Shown here piece by piece: positions 43,271 to 44,994 of a DNA stretch of 44,994 nucleotides. Every line of letters begins with the position of its first letter. Position 1 is the first letter of the stretch. The position numbers and the translations under genes were made by a program. The DNA lies in assembly GCF_000706625.1 (NCBI RefSeq), contig NZ_KL407334.1:1199812-1244805 (forward strand). The letters run 5' to 3'. The notes below the pieces were generated by a model, which saw nothing but the letters and a program-made list of their open reading frames with translations, made no database searches and was not told the DNA's origin. Source of the DNA: Bartonella koehlerae C-29. Lineage in GTDB: Bacteria; Pseudomonadota; Alphaproteobacteria; Rhizobiales; Rhizobiaceae.

Positions 43271-44154
43271 ATGCGTAATTCCCATTACTTAAAACATATT
43301 TCTTTAGATACTTTTAAAAATCGCAAAATCAAATTAAAGGGTAATAGTAAAGATGAAAACTGGTTTGCGCTTTTACAACTCTACATTCTATCCCAATTAG
43401 ACTGTCTCTCCATTTCAGATATTACCCAAACAGATATACGTAATATTCTCGTTTCAATTTAGAGTACAAAAGCTCGAACATCTTATAAAGCTCTTGATCT
43501 ATCTTAATCTCTATTTCAAACGTACTGCTACCTTAAATTTAGTTGATTTACAAGCAATAGAAAAAACTTTATTAAGAATAAAAACGCCATAAAATGCAAA
43601 GCTTGCCAGCTATGAATTAGAAGAAAGTTCCCAATTTTTTTATAAAACACTAAATGAAATAACAAAATTTATACATTTTGCTTTATGTTTTCTTATGCTT
43701 ACAGGCGTTCACACAAGTTTCTTATGTCATAAATAAAAATCAGACTGAAGAGGATATATGGACTTTTCTCACTAAAGATATGAAAGAAAAGCATGATTCT
43801 ACAACAGAGTTTTGCATGCCTTTATCATCATAAGTACTAAAGATCATTCAGCAAATTCATCGTCTTCCCAAAAATGATTTTATTCTTTCCTCTTCCATTC
43901 GTGCTCCTTTCATATTCAGTCATGGAAAAGTGTATCAATGAAATTGAGCTTGAAGCATATCCGCATAGGTTTCAATCTAACTTACGGGAGTGGTTACTTA
44001 CAGGAGTGTTTAATAGAAAAAATAATACCTCTATGAGATCTCTGAAACCACCCTAGAGCATTGTATTAGAGGGAATAAAGTAACCGGATTCATCGTCGCA
44101 CAGACTTTTAAAAACAGTACTGTGTCTTTATGGATAAATAAGCATCTGATGTAA
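43271..44154 (+). pseudogene. P4-type tyrosine integrase pseudogene
   Basis: Fragments in all three frames follow the order of a P4-type integrase. First LDCLSISDITQTDIRNIL (core-binding domain); then LASYELEESSQFFYKTL and HFALCFLMLTGVHTSFL (normally LTGxRxSE; catalytic Arg became His); EEDIWTFLTKDMKEKHDSTTEFCMPLSS (normally W-x-IP-RMK-HxVPLS); PHRFQSNLREWLLTGV (normally HGFRSTFRDWA); ETTLEHCIRGNKVTGF (normally ALAH-x-NKVEAAY). At least four stops or frameshifts interrupt it. It marks an old mobile-element insertion beside purMN. Confidence 0.8.
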
Positions 44155-44531
44155 CAAGAAAAGGTGAAGATAAAGGATAAATAATCCCATTGTCTGTGAA
44201 CAACTTTCTCTCTCTTTTCTCTCATTCATTGTCTAAAAGAATTATAAATGTCCAAACTGATAATTATAGCATAAAACACTTTTTTTATCAATAAACCCAC
44301 CTTTAATAATAATAAATATGATTGTTGACAATTTTTTGCATTAAAAGAATTTTCTTATGTCTAAAATCGTGAGAATGCAAATTGGCTTCATATGAACATT
44401 TCAATATTCCACCGTAGTGACCAATGAATTGATCACTATAAAAGCCACCAAAATTTGTTTTTATCACGTTGATCACAATCTTATGAATGTAATCAAAAAA
44501 GCTAAAACGCAATGTCAGAGTGACATGGTAT
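44155..44531. other. Intergenic region, no supported gene
   Basis: No frame with convincing protein character. A 69-codon minus-strand frame at 44303-44512 lacks a ribosome site and any motif. Confidence 0.45.
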
Positions 44532-44566
44532 AAAAAGCCTTGTCAATATATGGAATAGACAAGGCT
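44532..44566 (-). terminator. Intrinsic terminator, minus strand
   Basis: AGCCTTGTC and GACAAGGCT form a perfect 9-bp stem with a 13-base loop; on the minus strand a five-T run follows. It could end transcription from the 44964 gene. Confidence 0.75.
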
Positions 44567-44769
44567 CTCTAGTTTAACAACAATTTTAAAGTAGTAAAAT
44601 CTCACTCCACAACGAAATATTCCAGGATAGAAATGCTATATTATGAATAACACACAAAGCATGATCAGTGCATTTTTAAGATACTTCAATAAAATTTTTC
44701 ATTGTAAACTGAATGAATACGAATTTTTTATATCAACTCATACTTTCCCCCAAACAACATAGTCAGTCT

Positions 44770-44964
44770 TTATTTCTTTTTTCCTACTTTTCCCAATAAA
44801 TCATTTTCAGCTGCTTTATATCCTAAAAACGTTAAAAATGACATCCATCCCCCCACTCCTAACATTATCATCAACCCTGTAAAAGTTATTACTAGTACCT
44901 TTTCAACTTTTTCTTCTGAGAAGAGATCTGTTTCCTTTCCAATACTTGCTTCAGGAGTCAACAT
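44770..44964 (-). CDS. Small single-pass membrane protein, unknown
   Basis: A 64-residue ORF, MLTPEASIGKETDLFSEEKV, then a hydrophobic segment VLVITFTGLMIMLGVGGWMSF, then a basic end GKVGKKK. No clear Shine-Dalgarno precedes the ATG. A good minus-strand terminator lies about 200 bases downstream. The hydrophobic pattern looks like a real membrane helix, but the gene is short and unrecognised. Confidence 0.45.
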   Translation of the reverse strand: MLTPEASIGKETDLFSEEKVEKVLVITFTGLMIMLGVGGWMSFLTFLGYKAAENDLLGKVGKKK

Positions 44965-44994
44965 GAAAGGAATATTAACTGCTTGAATAAAATG

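Noticed and set aside
44303..44512. 69-codon minus-strand frame
   Set aside because: No ribosome site, motif or operon context in a region of decayed DNA.

Overview
The window looks like a piece of a Bartonella (Alphaproteobacteria, Rhizobiales) chromosome. DNA is AT-rich. The right third carries alphaproteobacterial housekeeping genes (cpdR, an NDUFS4-type complex I subunit, hdaA, an AI-2E/PerM-family gene, purM-purN, an IbpA-type small heat-shock gene) separated by long, decaying intergenic stretches. The genus call is inferred from protein style and gene order, not from a database search.

Bases 1-31602 (perhaps to about 32300) are a temperate podovirus-like prophage whose left end lies outside the window. 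The late block (1-17821, minus strand) reads terS, terL, P22-type portal, scaffold-like, N4-gp56-type major capsid, a small head protein, head-tail adaptor, beta-propeller tail hub-like protein, a small protein, an S74-chaperone protein, two large virion proteins, an SLT muramidase, a tail-collar fibre, a small coiled-coil protein and a long Gly-rich fibre cut by the window edge. A promoter followed about 90 bases later by an intrinsic terminator sits just before terS, resembling a lambda PR'/tR' late switch. From 18088 to 20311 there is a cargo segment: two membrane-protein genes (one frameshifted) with a duplicated leader, and two toxin-antitoxin pairs with perfect palindromes upstream. A minus-strand early block (20354-25759) carries ssb, a replication initiator with iteron-like repeats and an AT-rich tract inside it (probable origin), a RuvC-like resolvase and a Cro-like regulator; a third, plus-strand toxin-antitoxin pair sits within it. 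The control region (25767-26366) has three copies of a 13-base operator around a small HTH repressor gene, overlapping or abutting two well-formed divergent promoters. The plus-strand early block (26421-31602) has two antirepressor-type genes, a beta-helix protein, ERF annealase, YqaJ exonuclease and a tyrosine integrase. A higBA pair follows.

Bases 32771-33530 are the wreck of a second related prophage: pieces of terL, terS and the 20354 gene, directly joined, so the cargo segment is absent there. Bases 33804-38222 carry a small heat-shock gene with a candidate RNA thermometer, a lysophospholipase-family protein lacking its catalytic residues, a dead small ORF, cpdR, tRNA-Val, tRNA-Arg, the complex I subunit and tRNA-Pro. 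Bases 38980-42726 hold hdaA, the PerM-like gene, purM and purN. Bases 43271-44154 are a heavily frameshifted P4-type integrase pseudogene, and a small membrane-protein ORF closes the window.
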